Assembly: GCF_014190875.1 (NCBI RefSeq)
Contig: NZ_JACHVS010000002.1
Span: 1 to 64,000 of the forward strand
DNA from: Paeniglutamicibacter cryotolerans
GTDB lineage: Bacteria > Actinomycetota > Actinomycetes > Actinomycetales > Micrococcaceae
Direction: 5' to 3'
Length of the DNA stretch: 64,000 nucleotides
The notes beneath the pieces were generated by a model. The model made no database searches. It had not been told where the DNA came from and saw only the letters and a list, made by a program, of their open reading frames with translations. The translations under genes and the position numbers were made by a program. Of the stretch, positions 43,185 through 52,734 are shown in pieces (positions within the stretch are counted from its first letter, which is position 1; each line of letters begins with the position of its first letter).

Positions 43185-44155
43185 GAGCCATCGGCTTCCG
43201 CCTGGGCACCCGCGGTTCGGCCCTGGCCCTGACCCAGAGCACCACAGTGGCCAAGGACCTGGCCGCCGCCAGCAATACCGGCTACGAGATGATCAAGGTC
43301 AAGACCGAGGGCGATGTGACCACCGGACCCCTGTCCCAGCTCGGCGGCACCGGCGTCTTCGCCGCCGCGTTGCGACTGTCCCTGCTCCAGGGCGGCTGCG
43401 ATGTTGCCGTGCACTCGCTCAAGGACCTGCCCACCACGCAGCCCGAAGGCCTGGTCATTGCAGCAACCCCGGTGCGGGCCGACGTACGCGACGCGCTGTG
43501 CGCCCGCGACGGGCTGACCCTGGCCACGCTGCCGCTCGGCGCCAGCGTGGGCACCGGATCCCCGCGGCGTTCGGCGCAACTGCGCGCAGCGCGACCGGAT
43601 CTGGTCATCGTGGACATCCGCGGCAACGTGGGCACCCGGCTTGGCCGCGTCGCCGGTTCCCCGGCACAGGCCGACGACGGAGGAGTGGGACGCACCGCGC
43701 AGGGCGACCTGGACGCAGTGGTACTCGCCGCAGCGGGCCTGGAACGCCTGGGTCTGGCCGAGCACATCACCGAGTACCTGGACCCGGCGATCATGCTCCC
43801 CGCCCCCGGGCAGGGTTCGCTCGCCGTGGAGGTGCGCAGCGCGGGAGCCGGAAACGCCGCCGTCGATGCGGCGCTCGAGGAACTCGACGACGCGGCCACC
43901 CGGCTCGCCGTCACGGCAGAACGCGCGCTGCTGGCCCGGCTCGAGGCCGGCTGTGCCGCACCCATCGGCGCGCTGGGCCGGATTCAGCAGGGCACGCTGA
44001 CCCTGGACTCGGTGGCGTGCGCCCCCGATGGCTCGGACACCATGCGCCGCAGCGCCGCCACCCGGGAACTGACAGTCCAAGGCGCCGCGCGGCTGGGCAT
44101 CGCCCTGGCCGAACAGCTGCTCTCCGAGGGCGCTGCCGAACTGGCGGGGCTCTAA
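43181..44155 (+). CDS. hemC: Hydroxymethylbilane synthase (porphobilinogen deaminase)
   Basis: This codes for 324 residues from ATG 43181, overlapping the hemH stop by 4 bases. The start GFRLGTRGSALALTQ, the DVAVHSLKDLPT segment with its catalytic Asp-Leu region, GTGSPRRSAQLRAARPDL, and the dipyrromethane-cofactor cysteine in LEAGCAAPIGA are all in place. It joins four porphobilinogens into hydroxymethylbilane. The gene is coupled upstream to hemH and followed by hemD after 4 bases. Confidence 0.96.
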   Translation: MRAIGFRLGTRGSALALTQSTTVAKDLAAASNTGYEMIKVKTEGDVTTGPLSQLGGTGVFAAALRLSLLQGGCDVAVHSLKDLPTTQPEGLVIAATPVRADVRDALCARDGLTLATLPLGASVGTGSPRRSAQLRAARPDLVIVDIRGNVGTRLGRVAGSPAQADDGGVGRTAQGDLDAVVLAAAGLERLGLAEHITEYLDPAIMLPAPGQGSLAVEVRSAGAGNAAVDAALEELDDAATRLAVTAERALLARLEAGCAAPIGALGRIQQGTLTLDSVACAPDGSDTMRRSAATRELTVQGAARLGIALAEQLLSEGAAELAGL

Positions 44156-44159
44156 CCCG

Positions 44160-45032
44160 ATGGCGCATCCTTCCGTGGTGGCCGGGAAGTCGGCACTGCT
44201 CCTGCGCAGCGCCGACCGCTCGGCTGCCACGGTGTCGGCACTGGCGGACCGCGGCGCCGGCACGGTGCTCTGCCCGCTGATCGACTTCGAACTTCCCGCC
44301 GACACCACCGCCCTGGATGCCGGGCTGCTCCGGCTGCTCGGTGGCTCCTACCGATGGCTGGTGCTGACCTCGATCACCACGGTCCGCGCGCTGAAGCAGC
44401 GCGCCGAGGCGCTCGGCCTTGAGCTGGTGCTGCCCGCCGGCACGAAGCTGGCGGTAGTCGGCGACGCCACCGCCCGCGCCGCCGTGGCAGAAGGCATGTC
44501 CATTGACTTCATGCCGCATTCGGACCACTCGGCGGCGGGCATGCTCGCCGACTGGCAGGATCTGGCCAGCCCTGCCACGGCCTTCATGCCACAGGCCGAC
44601 CTTGCCTCCGGAACCCTGGAGGCGGGGCTCGGCTCCCGTGGCTGGGAGGCCGACGTCGTGGTGGCCTACCGGACCGTCGACGCGCCGGCCCGCCCGGAAC
44701 TCCGGCTGACCGCTGTGCTGAACATGCCCGGGAACACTGCTGCCGCGCCTCCGTCCGCGCCGGTGGTCGACGCGGCGGCACTCATCGCTGCGGCGGGCGC
44801 CCCCGCCGGTGTCGATGCAGTGCTGTTCACCTCCCCGAGCATCGTGCGCCGGTTCCTGGAGCTGGTCCCCGTGCCGGCGCCCGGGCTGCTGGCCATCGCC
44901 ATCGGCCGGTCAACTGCCGGGGAGCTTCGGGAGCGCGGCTGGCCGGCCGCGGCGACGGCCGCCTACCCCACCCCCGAGGGGCTGGCCGATGCCTGGGAAG
45001 CGGCGCACGCCACGGCCCGGAACACCGGCTGA
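44160..45032 (+). CDS. hemD: Uroporphyrinogen-III synthase
   Basis: This 290-residue, poorly conserved but typical HemD is recognised by two alternating Rossmann-like lobes and short motifs: YRWLVLTSITTVRALKQRAEALG, VVGDATARAAVAEG, VLFTSPSIVRRFLEL and AIGRSTAGELRERGWPAAATA. It closes and inverts ring D of hydroxymethylbilane. Position directly after hemC and before hemB supports the call as strongly as the sequence does. Confidence 0.9.
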   Translation: MAHPSVVAGKSALLLRSADRSAATVSALADRGAGTVLCPLIDFELPADTTALDAGLLRLLGGSYRWLVLTSITTVRALKQRAEALGLELVLPAGTKLAVVGDATARAAVAEGMSIDFMPHSDHSAAGMLADWQDLASPATAFMPQADLASGTLEAGLGSRGWEADVVVAYRTVDAPARPELRLTAVLNMPGNTAAAPPSAPVVDAAALIAAAGAPAGVDAVLFTSPSIVRRFLELVPVPAPGLLAIAIGRSTAGELRERGWPAAATAAYPTPEGLADAWEAAHATARNTG

Positions 45033-45095
45033 CCCCGCCTCTTGATACACGCCCCCCTTAGCCCCCTTCACAGCCCTTCCACCCAGGAGCACATC

Positions 45096-46079
45096 GTGAG
45101 TTTCCCGAACCGCCGCCCGCGCCGCCTGCGCACCAGCCCCGCCATGCGCCGCCTCACAGCCGAGACGACGCTCGCCGCCCAGCAGCTGATCCTTCCCGCG
45201 TTCATCCGCGAGGGACTAAGCGAACCGCACCCGATCAGCTCGATGCCCGGCGTCGTGCAGCACACCACCGACTCGCTGAAGGCAGCCGCAGCGCAGGCCG
45301 TCGAGCTGGGCCTGGGAGGCATCATGCTCTTCGGCATCCCCGAGCAGCGCGACGCGACCGGCAGCGCCGGCATCGACCCGAACGGCGTGCTGAACAAGGC
45401 CATCGGCGACGTCCGCGCCGAGGTCGGAGACGAACTGGTGATCATGTCCGATCTCTGCCTGGATGAATTCACCGACCATGGGCACTGCGGGGTGCTCGAT
45501 GCCTCGGGGCGCGTGGACAACGACGCCACGCTGGAAATCTACGCGCAGATGGCAGTCATCCAGGCCCAGTCCGGCGCCCACATGCTCGGGCCCTCGGGCA
45601 TGATGGACGGCCAGGTCGCCGTCGTCCGGCAGGCGCTGGACGCCGCCGGGCTGCAGGACACCGCGGTGCTGGCCTACGCCGCGAAGTACGCCTCGGCGTT
45701 CTACGGCCCGTTCCGCGAGGCCGTGGACTCGCAGCTGGCCGGGGACCGGCGCACCTACCAGATGGATGCCTCCAACCGCCGCGAAGCGCTGATCGAGGTC
45801 GAACTGGACCTGGCCGAGGGCGCGGACATGGTCATGGTCAAGCCGGCCATGAGCTACCTGGACATCGTCGCCGATGTCGCCGCGATGTCCCCTGTTCCGG
45901 TCTCCGCCTACCAGATCTCCGGCGAATACGCGATGATCGAGGCCGCCGCCGCTAATGGCTGGATCGACCGCCGCTCCGCCATCATGGAATCCGTGCTGGG
46001 CATCCGCCGCGCCGGGGCCGACACCGTCCTCACCTATTGGGCCAGCGAACTCGCGCTTTGGCTGAAAGAAGGAAAGTAA
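45096..46079 (+). CDS. hemB: Delta-aminolevulinic acid dehydratase (porphobilinogen synthase)
   Basis: This codes for 327 residues from GTG 45096, with CCAGGAGC about 7 bases upstream; the frame is open from 45042 but lacks support there. Both Schiff-base lysines are visible (AYAAKYASAFYGPF and MVMVKPAMSYLDIV). The metal loop reads DLCLDEFTDHGHCGVL: the first and third positions of the zinc triad are Cys, but the middle is Asp. This is an intermediate between the Zn2+ (CxC) and Mg2+ (AxD) types. It condenses two ALA to porphobilinogen. Confidence 0.95.
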   Translation: MSFPNRRPRRLRTSPAMRRLTAETTLAAQQLILPAFIREGLSEPHPISSMPGVVQHTTDSLKAAAAQAVELGLGGIMLFGIPEQRDATGSAGIDPNGVLNKAIGDVRAEVGDELVIMSDLCLDEFTDHGHCGVLDASGRVDNDATLEIYAQMAVIQAQSGAHMLGPSGMMDGQVAVVRQALDAAGLQDTAVLAYAAKYASAFYGPFREAVDSQLAGDRRTYQMDASNRREALIEVELDLAEGADMVMVKPAMSYLDIVADVAAMSPVPVSAYQISGEYAMIEAAAANGWIDRRSAIMESVLGIRRAGADTVLTYWASELALWLKEGK

Positions 46080-46082
46080 ATC

Positions 46083-47390
46083 ATGACCAGCTCAGCAGAA
46101 CTCTTCGCCACCGCCCGCAAGCTCATGCCCGGCGGGGTGAATTCACCGGTGCGTGCCTTCGGCTCCGTCGGCGGCGTGCCCCCGTTCATGGTCAAGGCCT
46201 CCGGTCCCCACCTGATCGATGCCGACGGCAACCAGTACGTCGACCTGGTCTGCTCCTGGGGCCCGGCCTTGCTCGGCCACGCCCACCCGGCCGTCCTGGC
46301 CGCCGTTCACGCAGCGGTGGACAACGGACTGTCCTTCGGTGCTTCGACCCCGGATGAGGGCAAGCTCGCCGCCCTGGTCATGGACCGGATCCCCGGCGTC
46401 GAACGCATCCGCATGGTCTCCACCGGCACCGAGGCCACCATGACCGCGGTGCGCCTGGCCCGCGGCTTCACCGGACGTGACCTGATCGTGAAGTTCGCCG
46501 GCTGCTACCACGGCCACCTGGATGGGCTGCTCGCTGCCGCCGGCTCCGGCCTGGCCACTCTGGCCATGCCCGGTTCGGCCGGCGTGACAGCCGCCACGGC
46601 TGCCGAGACACTGGTCCTTCCGTACAACGACGTCGCCGCCGTCGAAGCAGCCTTCGCCGAGCACGGGGAGCGCATCGCTGCCGTCATCACCGAGGCGGCA
46701 CCGGCCAACATGGGCGTGGTTACCCCGGGCGAGGGCTTCAACGCGGCGCTCTCGCGCATCACCGCCGCCCACGGAGCGCTGCTGATCCTCGACGAGGTGC
46801 TCACCGGCTTCCGCACCGGCTACGCCGGCTACTGGGGCCTGACCGGCGCCCACGAAGGCTGGACCCCGGACCTGTTCACCTTCGGGAAGGTCATCGGCGG
46901 CGGGCTGCCCACCGCCGCGTTGGGCGGCCGCGCCGAGGTCATGGACTACCTGGCCCCGCTGGGCCCGGTCTACCAGGCCGGCACGCTCTCGGGCAACCCG
47001 GTGGCCATGGCCGCCGGTGTCGCGACGTTGACCCATGCCACCGCCGAGGTGTACGCCCACGTGGACGCCGCCAGCCTGAAACTGCAGGATGCCGTCGCCG
47101 CCGCGTTGAACGAGGCCGGTGTCGACCACTCGATCCAGAGCGCGGGCAACCTCTTCTCCGTTTCCTTCGGTACATCGGAGCACGGCGTGCACAACTACGC
47201 GCAGGCCCAAGCCCAGCAGGCTTACCGCTACGCGCCGTTCTTCCACTCGATGCTTTCCTCTGGCATCTACCTGCCGCCAAGCGTCTTCGAGGCATGGTTC
47301 CTCTCCGCAGCACACGACGATGCGGCAATGAACCGGATCTTCGAAGCCCTTCCGGCGGCCGCACGAGCCGCCGCGCAGGCCCAGGGCTAA
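46083..47390 (+). CDS. hemL: Glutamate-1-semialdehyde 2,1-aminomutase
   Basis: This codes for 435 residues; GAAAGGAAAG precedes ATG 46083, 3 bases after hemB. It is a PLP enzyme of the class III aminotransferase fold. The start [38 protein letters not shown], the PLP-binding Asp in [12 protein letters not shown] and the catalytic Lys in [16 protein letters not shown] are typical. It isomerises GSA to 5-aminolevulinate, the step after HemA. It closes the hem operon before a strong terminator. Confidence 0.97.
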   Translation: MTSSAELFATARKLMPGGVNSPVRAFGSVGGVPPFMVKASGPHLIDADGNQYVDLVCSWGPALLGHAHPAVLAAVHAAVDNGLSFGASTPDEGKLAALVMDRIPGVERIRMVSTGTEATMTAVRLARGFTGRDLIVKFAGCYHGHLDGLLAAAGSGLATLAMPGSAGVTAATAAETLVLPYNDVAAVEAAFAEHGERIAAVITEAAPANMGVVTPGEGFNAALSRITAAHGALLILDEVLTGFRTGYAGYWGLTGAHEGWTPDLFTFGKVIGGGLPTAALGGRAEVMDYLAPLGPVYQAGTLSGNPVAMAAGVATLTHATAEVYAHVDAASLKLQDAVAAALNEAGVDHSIQSAGNLFSVSFGTSEHGVHNYAQAQAQQAYRYAPFFHSMLSSGIYLPPSVFEAWFLSAAHDDAAMNRIFEALPAAARAAAQAQG

Positions 47391-47408
47391 GCCCGGCACC
47401 CCCGCATC

Positions 47409-47449
47409 GGACGGGGTCCCTTCCATGGCGGAAGGGACCCCGTCCTTTT
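47409..47449 (+). terminator. Intrinsic terminator of the hem operon
   Basis: A perfect 16-bp stem (47409-47424 with 47430-47445), a 5-base loop and TTTT. Confidence 0.95.
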
Positions 47450-47770
47450 GCCGTCGGAAGGAATTCCGGTCCGGACCGATGCGCAATCGGCCTCGGTGGG
47501 GGAGTCGTCCGCCACAGGGGCCCCGTTCCCGCCGAGGCCAGGAGTTATCTTCGGGAACGGCGTGCACTGTCTCAAAGAAACCAGAAAAATACACATTAAT
47601 TCAGGTGAGAGTCGATATTTTTGAATGGATTGCCGCGTATCTGACCTATCGTTCGACCAAATGGACCGACGAATGCAGCCGGGGTTCAAAGCGACCCGGA
47701 AAAATCCGTTTGGGTGGCCGCGGCTACGCTTGATCGGTTAGTTTCCACGTAATATTTGCCGAGGACCACA
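47450..47770 (+). other. 320-base intergenic region, upstream region of the permease gene
   Basis: This stretch is unusually AT-rich for the window between about 47570 and 47640. TAATAT (47750-47755) lies 15 bases before the permease GTG, with a weak TTGATC upstream (47730-47735, 14-base spacer). I see no gene and no named riboswitch. Confidence 0.35.
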
Positions 47771-49288
47771 GTGAGCCTGTTTCGCACCAAGCCCGTCGAG
47801 AGCTTCATAGCCGACGCCGATGAGCCCGGACACCGGCTCAAACGATCCCTGACCGCTTGGGACCTGATGATCATGGGCGTCGCCGTCTCCGTCGGCGCGG
47901 GCATCTTCTCCGTCGGGGCCCGCGCCGCGGCAGAGTTCTCCGGGCCTGCCGTCACCGTCTCCTTCCTCGTCGCGGCCATCACCTGCGCCATGGCCATCAT
48001 GTGCTATGCCGAGTTCGCCACGGCGATCCCCGTTGCCGGATCCGCCTACGTCTTCAGCTATGCCACCATGGGCGAGTTCATTGCCTGGATCATCGGCTGG
48101 AACCTGATCCTCGAGCTGTTCACAGCCGCCGCCGTCATCGCGAAGTACTGGGGCATCTACCTCACCGAGGTCTTTGCGCTGGTCGGCGTCGAGCTCTCCC
48201 CGACGGTCCAGCTGGGCCCGGTCACCATGAGCTGGGGACCGCTGCTGATCGTCGCGCTCTTCACCATCCTGCTGGTGCTGGGCACCAAGCTCTCCGCCAC
48301 CGTGGGCAACATCTTCACCATCATCAAGATCGCCGTGGTGCTCTTTGTGATCATCGCCGGCCTGTTCTATCTCAAGGCCGAGAACTTCCTGCCGTTCATC
48401 CCCGATTCCGTTCCTGCCGCGGACCAGGGCGGCACCGAGGTGCTCAAACAGTCCCTGTTCGCGTTCATGACCGGGGCCGCCCCGTCCCAGTACGGGCTCA
48501 GGGGCGTCTTCGCCGGTGCCGCACTGGTGTTCTTCGCCTTCGTCGGCTTCGACGTGGTTGCCACTTCCGCCGAGGAAGTGAAGAACCCGAACAAGACGCT
48601 GCCGCGCGGCATCTTCGCCGGCCTGGCAGTCACCACGGTGCTCTACGTCGGCGTCTCGTTGGCACTGACCGGCATGGTCTCCTACAAGGACCTTGCATCG
48701 GTGGATAATCCAAATCTGGCCACCGCGTTTACTTTGGTCGGCAACGACGGCGCCGCTTCGGTCATCGCCGTCGGCTCGCTGATTGGCCTGACCACAGTAA
48801 TCATGGTGCTGCTGATGGGCCTGGCCCGCGTGGTGCTTGCCATGAGCCGCGACGGACTGCTTCCCCGTGCCCTGTCCAAGACCAGCGAGAAGCGCTCCAC
48901 TCCTGCCCTGCTGCAGATCATCTGCGGCTCGCTGGTGGCCCTTGCCGCCGGCTTCACAAAGGTGGAGGTGCTGGAGGAAATGATTAATATCGGCACGTTG
49001 TCCGCCTTCGTCGTCGTGAGCCTGGGCATCATCGTGCTGCGCCGCAAACGCCCGGACCTCAAGCCCGCTTTCCAGGTTCCCTTCGGCATCGTCATCCCGA
49101 TCATCTCCGCCGTGCTGTGTACCTACCTGATGCTGAATCTGGCGGTGGAGACCTGGATCTACTTCGCGCTCTGGCTCGTCGTCGGCGTGATCATCTACTT
49201 CGCCTACGGACGCAGCCACTCCCGGCTGAACGAGAAGTTCGCCCTCCAGATCGAGGCCATGAAGGCCCCCGAGAAGGTCGGCTCGTAA
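47771..49288 (+). CDS. APC-superfamily amino-acid permease, cationic amino-acid transporter type
   Basis: This codes for 505 residues from GTG 47771, with GAGGACC 6 bases upstream. Twelve membrane helices are apparent. The first shows the APC unwound motif GVAVSVGAGIFSVGARAA; helix 6 contains FFAFVGFDVVATSAEEVKNPNKTLPRGI, the strongest signature of the CAT/YfnA branch. It should import an amino acid with protons. Lysine or arginine is suggested by the branch, but the specificity is not certain. It is bounded by terminators on both sides and stands alone. Confidence 0.9.
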   Translation: MSLFRTKPVESFIADADEPGHRLKRSLTAWDLMIMGVAVSVGAGIFSVGARAAAEFSGPAVTVSFLVAAITCAMAIMCYAEFATAIPVAGSAYVFSYATMGEFIAWIIGWNLILELFTAAAVIAKYWGIYLTEVFALVGVELSPTVQLGPVTMSWGPLLIVALFTILLVLGTKLSATVGNIFTIIKIAVVLFVIIAGLFYLKAENFLPFIPDSVPAADQGGTEVLKQSLFAFMTGAAPSQYGLRGVFAGAALVFFAFVGFDVVATSAEEVKNPNKTLPRGIFAGLAVTTVLYVGVSLALTGMVSYKDLASVDNPNLATAFTLVGNDGAASVIAVGSLIGLTTVIMVLLMGLARVVLAMSRDGLLPRALSKTSEKRSTPALLQIICGSLVALAAGFTKVEVLEEMINIGTLSAFVVVSLGIIVLRRKRPDLKPAFQVPFGIVIPIISAVLCTYLMLNLAVETWIYFALWLVVGVIIYFAYGRSHSRLNEKFALQIEAMKAPEKVGS

Positions 49289-49301
49289 TCCCCTGCGGCA
49301 A

Positions 49302-49359
49302 CCCCCAAACGGCGGGCCCCGGCCATCATGACCGGTGCCCGCCATTTGGCGTTTGGGGG
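49302..49359. terminator. Bidirectional terminator hairpin
   Basis: CCCCCAAACG (49302-49311) pairs with 49350-49359, and an inner GCGGGC pairs with GCCCGC across a small bulge. It separates the permease from the convergent membrane-protein gene. Confidence 0.75.
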
Positions 49360-49365
49360 CCAGGC

Positions 49366-50076
49366 TCAGCCCTCGGCCGGGACCGGCGGGAACTTGCCAA
49401 CGCCGACGTCGCCAACCGGGTGGGTCCGGGAACGGAGGATGCCGTTGGCGGCCAGAATGCCGCCGACAGCCATCACCCAAAGACTGGTCGATTCGGGGAT
49501 TTCTCCGGGAATCAGCATGTGGGCCACGGCTCCGCCAGCGAACAACGCCGGTGAAATCCAGTGGATGCGCCGGACACGGGTGAGTCCAAACAGCAGGAGG
49601 ACCACCGACCACGGCCCGAGCAGGGCCACGAACAGGACCGGGATGGTCCACGGTCCAGTACCCTCACCGAGCCGTTCGACCAGGAAGCGGTTCATCGCCG
49701 GGCCGTCCAGACCGGCTGCCGCCGTCTCCAGTGCCAATATGTGCACCATCGCGAACGAACCGAGCCCGGTGGCCATCGCTGCCGTGAAGAACCAGCCGAC
49801 CCGGGCGGAAGCACTCGCCCAGAGTAGTGGGGCAACACCCGCCAACCCCACGACAAGCAGGACACTGGCACAGGCATGCAAGAACCCTGCAGCGGCGATG
49901 AGCCAGTAATTATCGCCGATCATGCTCACGTCATCGAGTGCGTCCTGCCCTTTGAGCAGCAACGTCTCGGCCGTTGCCAGGGCGATCCAGGCCCCGCCGA
50001 TGCCCATTGCTGCCAACCGGTCCGCGGGGAATCCGCGTACCTCAGCCATCGATGTGGACCTTCCCTTTTCGCGCAT
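49366..50076 (-). CDS. Multi-pass membrane protein, function unknown
   Basis: This codes for 236 residues; GAGGAGAAG lies 4-6 bases before ATG 50076, a better site than that of the internal ATG 50049. About six membrane helices are evident, with a DNYWLIAAAGFLHACASVLLVVGLAGV segment and an extracytoplasmic stretch containing EGTGPWT. No catalytic motif is recognised. The divergent two-component gene pair next door may control it, but nothing in the sequence proves this. Confidence 0.7.
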   Translation of the reverse strand: MREKGRSTSMAEVRGFPADRLAAMGIGGAWIALATAETLLLKGQDALDDVSMIGDNYWLIAAAGFLHACASVLLVVGLAGVAPLLWASASARVGWFFTAAMATGLGSFAMVHILALETAAAGLDGPAMNRFLVERLGEGTGPWTIPVLFVALLGPWSVVLLLFGLTRVRRIHWISPALFAGGAVAHMLIPGEIPESTSLWVMAVGGILAANGILRSRTHPVGDVGVGKFPPVPAEG

Positions 50077-50225
50077 TGTCTTCTCCTCTTGTCTCAGGTG
50101 TGCTCCTCCGGCAAGACTAGGGAACCGGTGCCCGCCGTCGCGTCGTCAAACCGGAGCCTGCGCATCATCCTTGGGAAGTGCGCGCCAGCTACCAGCGGAC
50201 GAGCCTGAGGCATCGGGTGTGGCGC

Positions 50226-50231
50226 TATCAT
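50226..50231 (+). promoter_or_regulatory. -10 element of the leaderless two-component operon
   Basis: TATCAT ends 7 nt before the histidine kinase ATG at 50239. Confidence 0.6.
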
Positions 50232-50238
50232 TGGCCCC

Positions 50239-51396
50239 ATGAGGACGTTGAGCCTTCGCAAGTGGTGCTTCGATGCGGTATTGGCCGCGGTATTCGTCAT
50301 GATCGGCCAGTTCGAGCTGCGGTTTCTTCCGGAGTCCGGATACCAGGACGGGTCGCTAGCACTCAATACCGTCTTGGCTTTCCTCTGTGCAGCTTCGTTG
50401 ATCATCCGACGGTGGCGGCCGCTCGCGGCGCTGATGGCGGGCATGAGCCCGCAGGTCGTTGCCTCACTTTTCACAGCGCACGCCATGACTTTCTGGGGCA
50501 TGGGGGTGCCGCTGGCCGTGCTCTGCTATTCGGCGGCTCGCTGGTCCAATCACAGGCGTGCTCCGGTTTTGGCGCTTGGAATGGCCATCTTGTTGCTGGC
50601 CACCTACGGCATCCACACCACGACATTCGCCGAGGTGGAGGGCTATGCCTTCGGGTGCGTCATGCTGGGGACGGCAACTCTGGCAGGCACGGTGATTTCA
50701 CAACTGACCAGGCAACGGCTGGCACTTGACGCGGCAATGGTCCGGTTGCGCGAACAAGAGCGGGATCGGAGATTTCAGGGACTGGCCGATGAACGCGCCC
50801 GCATTGCCCGCGAGATGCACGATGTGATGGCACACGGGATCAGCGTGATGGTAGTACAGGCCGGATCCGCCCGGCTTGAATTGGCATCGGACGCCGAGAA
50901 GGCACGCGAGTCGCTGCTAATCGTCGAACAGACTGGACGCGATGTGCTTACCGAGCTCCGCCATACAGTGGGTCTGCTGCGCAACCACGAACGTGCCGAT
51001 GATCCTGATCCCAGTCCCGATCTGGATGCGCTGCCGGCTCTCGTGCAGTCGATGAAGGCCGCCGGACTAGACGTCTGCCTGGAGGTGGATGACCTCCCGG
51101 ATCTGGACCCCGGTCGTAACTTGGCCGCATACCGGGTGATTCAGGAGGCCTTGACTAACGCGCTGCGGCATTCGGGAGCCGGAAGGGTGCTGGTCCGTGT
51201 CACCGGCCCCGATGAGCTGCACATCGAGGTGATCGATTCCAACGCCGGTTCGGCGTCCACCTACCCGGGCGGGGGTGGCCACGGGTTGGTAGGTATGAGG
51301 GAACGCGTGGAAATGTTCGGCGGTCAGCTGGTTGCCGGTCCCGAGCGGAAGGGTTTCGCCGTCAGGGCGACGATCCCCTCGGAGCAGCGTTCATGA
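50239..51396 (+). CDS. NarL-type two-component sensor histidine kinase
   Basis: This codes for 385 residues. Four to five N-terminal membrane helices (to about residue 155) with almost no extracytoplasmic loop suggest an intramembrane-sensing kinase. The HisKA_3 dimerisation domain carries the phospho-acceptor His194 in REMHDVMAHGISVMVVQAG. The ATPase domain shows the N box NALRHSGA and the G box GGHGLVGMRERVEMFGG. It phosphorylates the response regulator encoded next, to which it is coupled by an ATGA overlap. The signal is unknown; LiaS/DesK-like envelope kinases have a similar layout. Confidence 0.93.
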   Translation: MRTLSLRKWCFDAVLAAVFVMIGQFELRFLPESGYQDGSLALNTVLAFLCAASLIIRRWRPLAALMAGMSPQVVASLFTAHAMTFWGMGVPLAVLCYSAARWSNHRRAPVLALGMAILLLATYGIHTTTFAEVEGYAFGCVMLGTATLAGTVISQLTRQRLALDAAMVRLREQERDRRFQGLADERARIAREMHDVMAHGISVMVVQAGSARLELASDAEKARESLLIVEQTGRDVLTELRHTVGLLRNHERADDPDPSPDLDALPALVQSMKAAGLDVCLEVDDLPDLDPGRNLAAYRVIQEALTNALRHSGAGRVLVRVTGPDELHIEVIDSNAGSASTYPGGGGHGLVGMRERVEMFGGQLVAGPERKGFAVRATIPSEQRS

Positions 51397-52055
51397 TCCG
51401 CATCCTGCTCGTCGACGACCAGGGGCTGGTCCGTGCCGGGTTCCGCTCGATTCTGGAGAAACAGCCGGATTTCGAGGTGGTCGGCGAGGCCGGCAACGGG
51501 CGCGAAGCGCTGGATCTTGCTGCCGCTTCTGCAGTCGATGTGGTCTTGATGGACCTGCGGATGCCTGTGCTCGACGGCCTGGGAGCCACCCGGGATTTGA
51601 TGCGTTCGCCGACTCCACCACGCATCATCGTGCTCACGACCTTCGACGCCGACGAACATGTCTACCAGTCGCTGCGGGCAGGTGCCGCAGGCTTCCTGCT
51701 CAAGGACACCTCCCCGGAACGGCTCATTCAGGCCGTCCGCGAGGTGATGTCGGGAGAGGCGATGCTTTCCCCTGTGATCACCCGTCGATTGATCGCGGCC
51801 TTCGTGAATTCGCCGGCACCGCATGAGGACGGCGTGCCCAAGGCGTTCAGCAGCCTCACCGACCGTGAGCTCGACGTGTTCCGGCGGCTGGCCCAGGGAG
51901 CCAGCAATGCAGAAATCGGCAAGGAACTCTTCCTTGCCGAGACGACGGTGAAGACCCATGTGGCACACGTCCTGGCGAAATTGGGAGTGCGTGACCGTGT
52001 CCAGGCCGTTGTATCGGCCTATGAGCTGGGGCTGATCCGTCCCTCAGGCAGGTGA
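51393..52055 (+). CDS. LuxR/NarL-family response regulator
   Basis: This codes for 220 residues. The receiver domain has the acidic pair in ILLVDDQGLVRAG and the phospho-acceptor Asp54 in VLMDLRMPV, with Thr and Lys in VLTTFDADE and FLLKDTSPE. The C-terminal LuxR helix-turn-helix is LTDRELDVFRRLAQGASNAEIGKELFLAETTVKTHVAHVLAKLGVRDR in pieces. Its ATG overlaps the kinase stop. A decayed transglutaminase-like gene lies immediately downstream. Confidence 0.94.
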   Translation: MIRILLVDDQGLVRAGFRSILEKQPDFEVVGEAGNGREALDLAAASAVDVVLMDLRMPVLDGLGATRDLMRSPTPPRIIVLTTFDADEHVYQSLRAGAAGFLLKDTSPERLIQAVREVMSGEAMLSPVITRRLIAAFVNSPAPHEDGVPKAFSSLTDRELDVFRRLAQGASNAEIGKELFLAETTVKTHVAHVLAKLGVRDRVQAVVSAYELGLIRPSGR

Positions 52056-52189
52056 ATCCGGAATTCATGACTGCATCGACCTGTTGGCCGGGCGGCTTGC
52101 TCCTCGAAGCGAGGGGCCGGCGGGAAGCCCAACGGTGGAGAACGGAGTCCCTGACCTGGAATCAACCACAAACCACCGATCTGGAACCG

Positions 52190-52734
52190 TACCTGCACGG
52201 TGACATGTTCATCCAAAGCACCGCGCCGGAGGTTGTTGAACTCGCCCCGGTCTGGGCACGTGGGTCTCCGGTGACGTCCAATCCATCCGCCATGGCCTTC
52301 GCCTGGACCCGTGACGAGTTCGTCCATTCCTACGATGCCGGGGGGGCGCATCACCCTCACTGCGAGCCAGGTCCTGAACGAACGCGTGGGCCTCTGCTAT
52401 GCGAAATCGCATCTGCTGACCGCCCTCCTGCGGAGCCGGGACATTCCCACCGGGCTTGTGTTATCAGAGGCTGGCCACTGCGGATGGGCACGCCATCCAC
52501 GGGCTCAGCGCGGTGCGCGTGGACGGCCGCTGGGCCAACCTCGATTCCGCGGCAAAACCTCAGGGCGTCATCTTTCGCCGACCTGGAGCGGGAGCGCCTG
52601 CTGTATGTGGTCGGTCCTGCGGCGGTAGAGACTACCCGGAGGTCGAGGCGCTACCGGTGGCCGAAGCCGTCAACGCGATGCGCGGGGCAGCAGAAGCGCT
52701 GCGTCTGCGCCGTCCCTCGATGCGTGGCGCCTGA
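52190..52734 (+). pseudogene. Transglutaminase-like protein, decayed by several frameshifts
   Basis: Family-like segments follow one another but jump frame. TDLEPYLHGDMFIQ to AWTRDEFVHSYDAG is in frame with 52052; ITLTASQVLNERVGLCYAKSHLLTALLRSRDIPTGL is in the next frame after a seven-G run near 52340-52346; CYQRLATADGHAIHGLSAVRVDGRWANLDS follows one base later, near 52454; then SFADLERERLLYVVGPAAVE and DYPEVEALPVAEAVNAM in two further frames. The catalytic triad positions (Cys in GLCYAKSH, His in HAIHG, Asp in NLDS) are still readable. At least four indels imply a dead gene rather than one sequencing error. The start of the decay is uncertain; remains may begin at 52052. Confidence 0.75.

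Noticed and set aside
47738..49651. A 637-codon minus-strand frame opposite the amino-acid permease.
   Set aside because: It is a shadow frame: very rich in Asp, His and Gly, without a ribosome-binding site, while the plus strand encodes a clear 12-helix permease.
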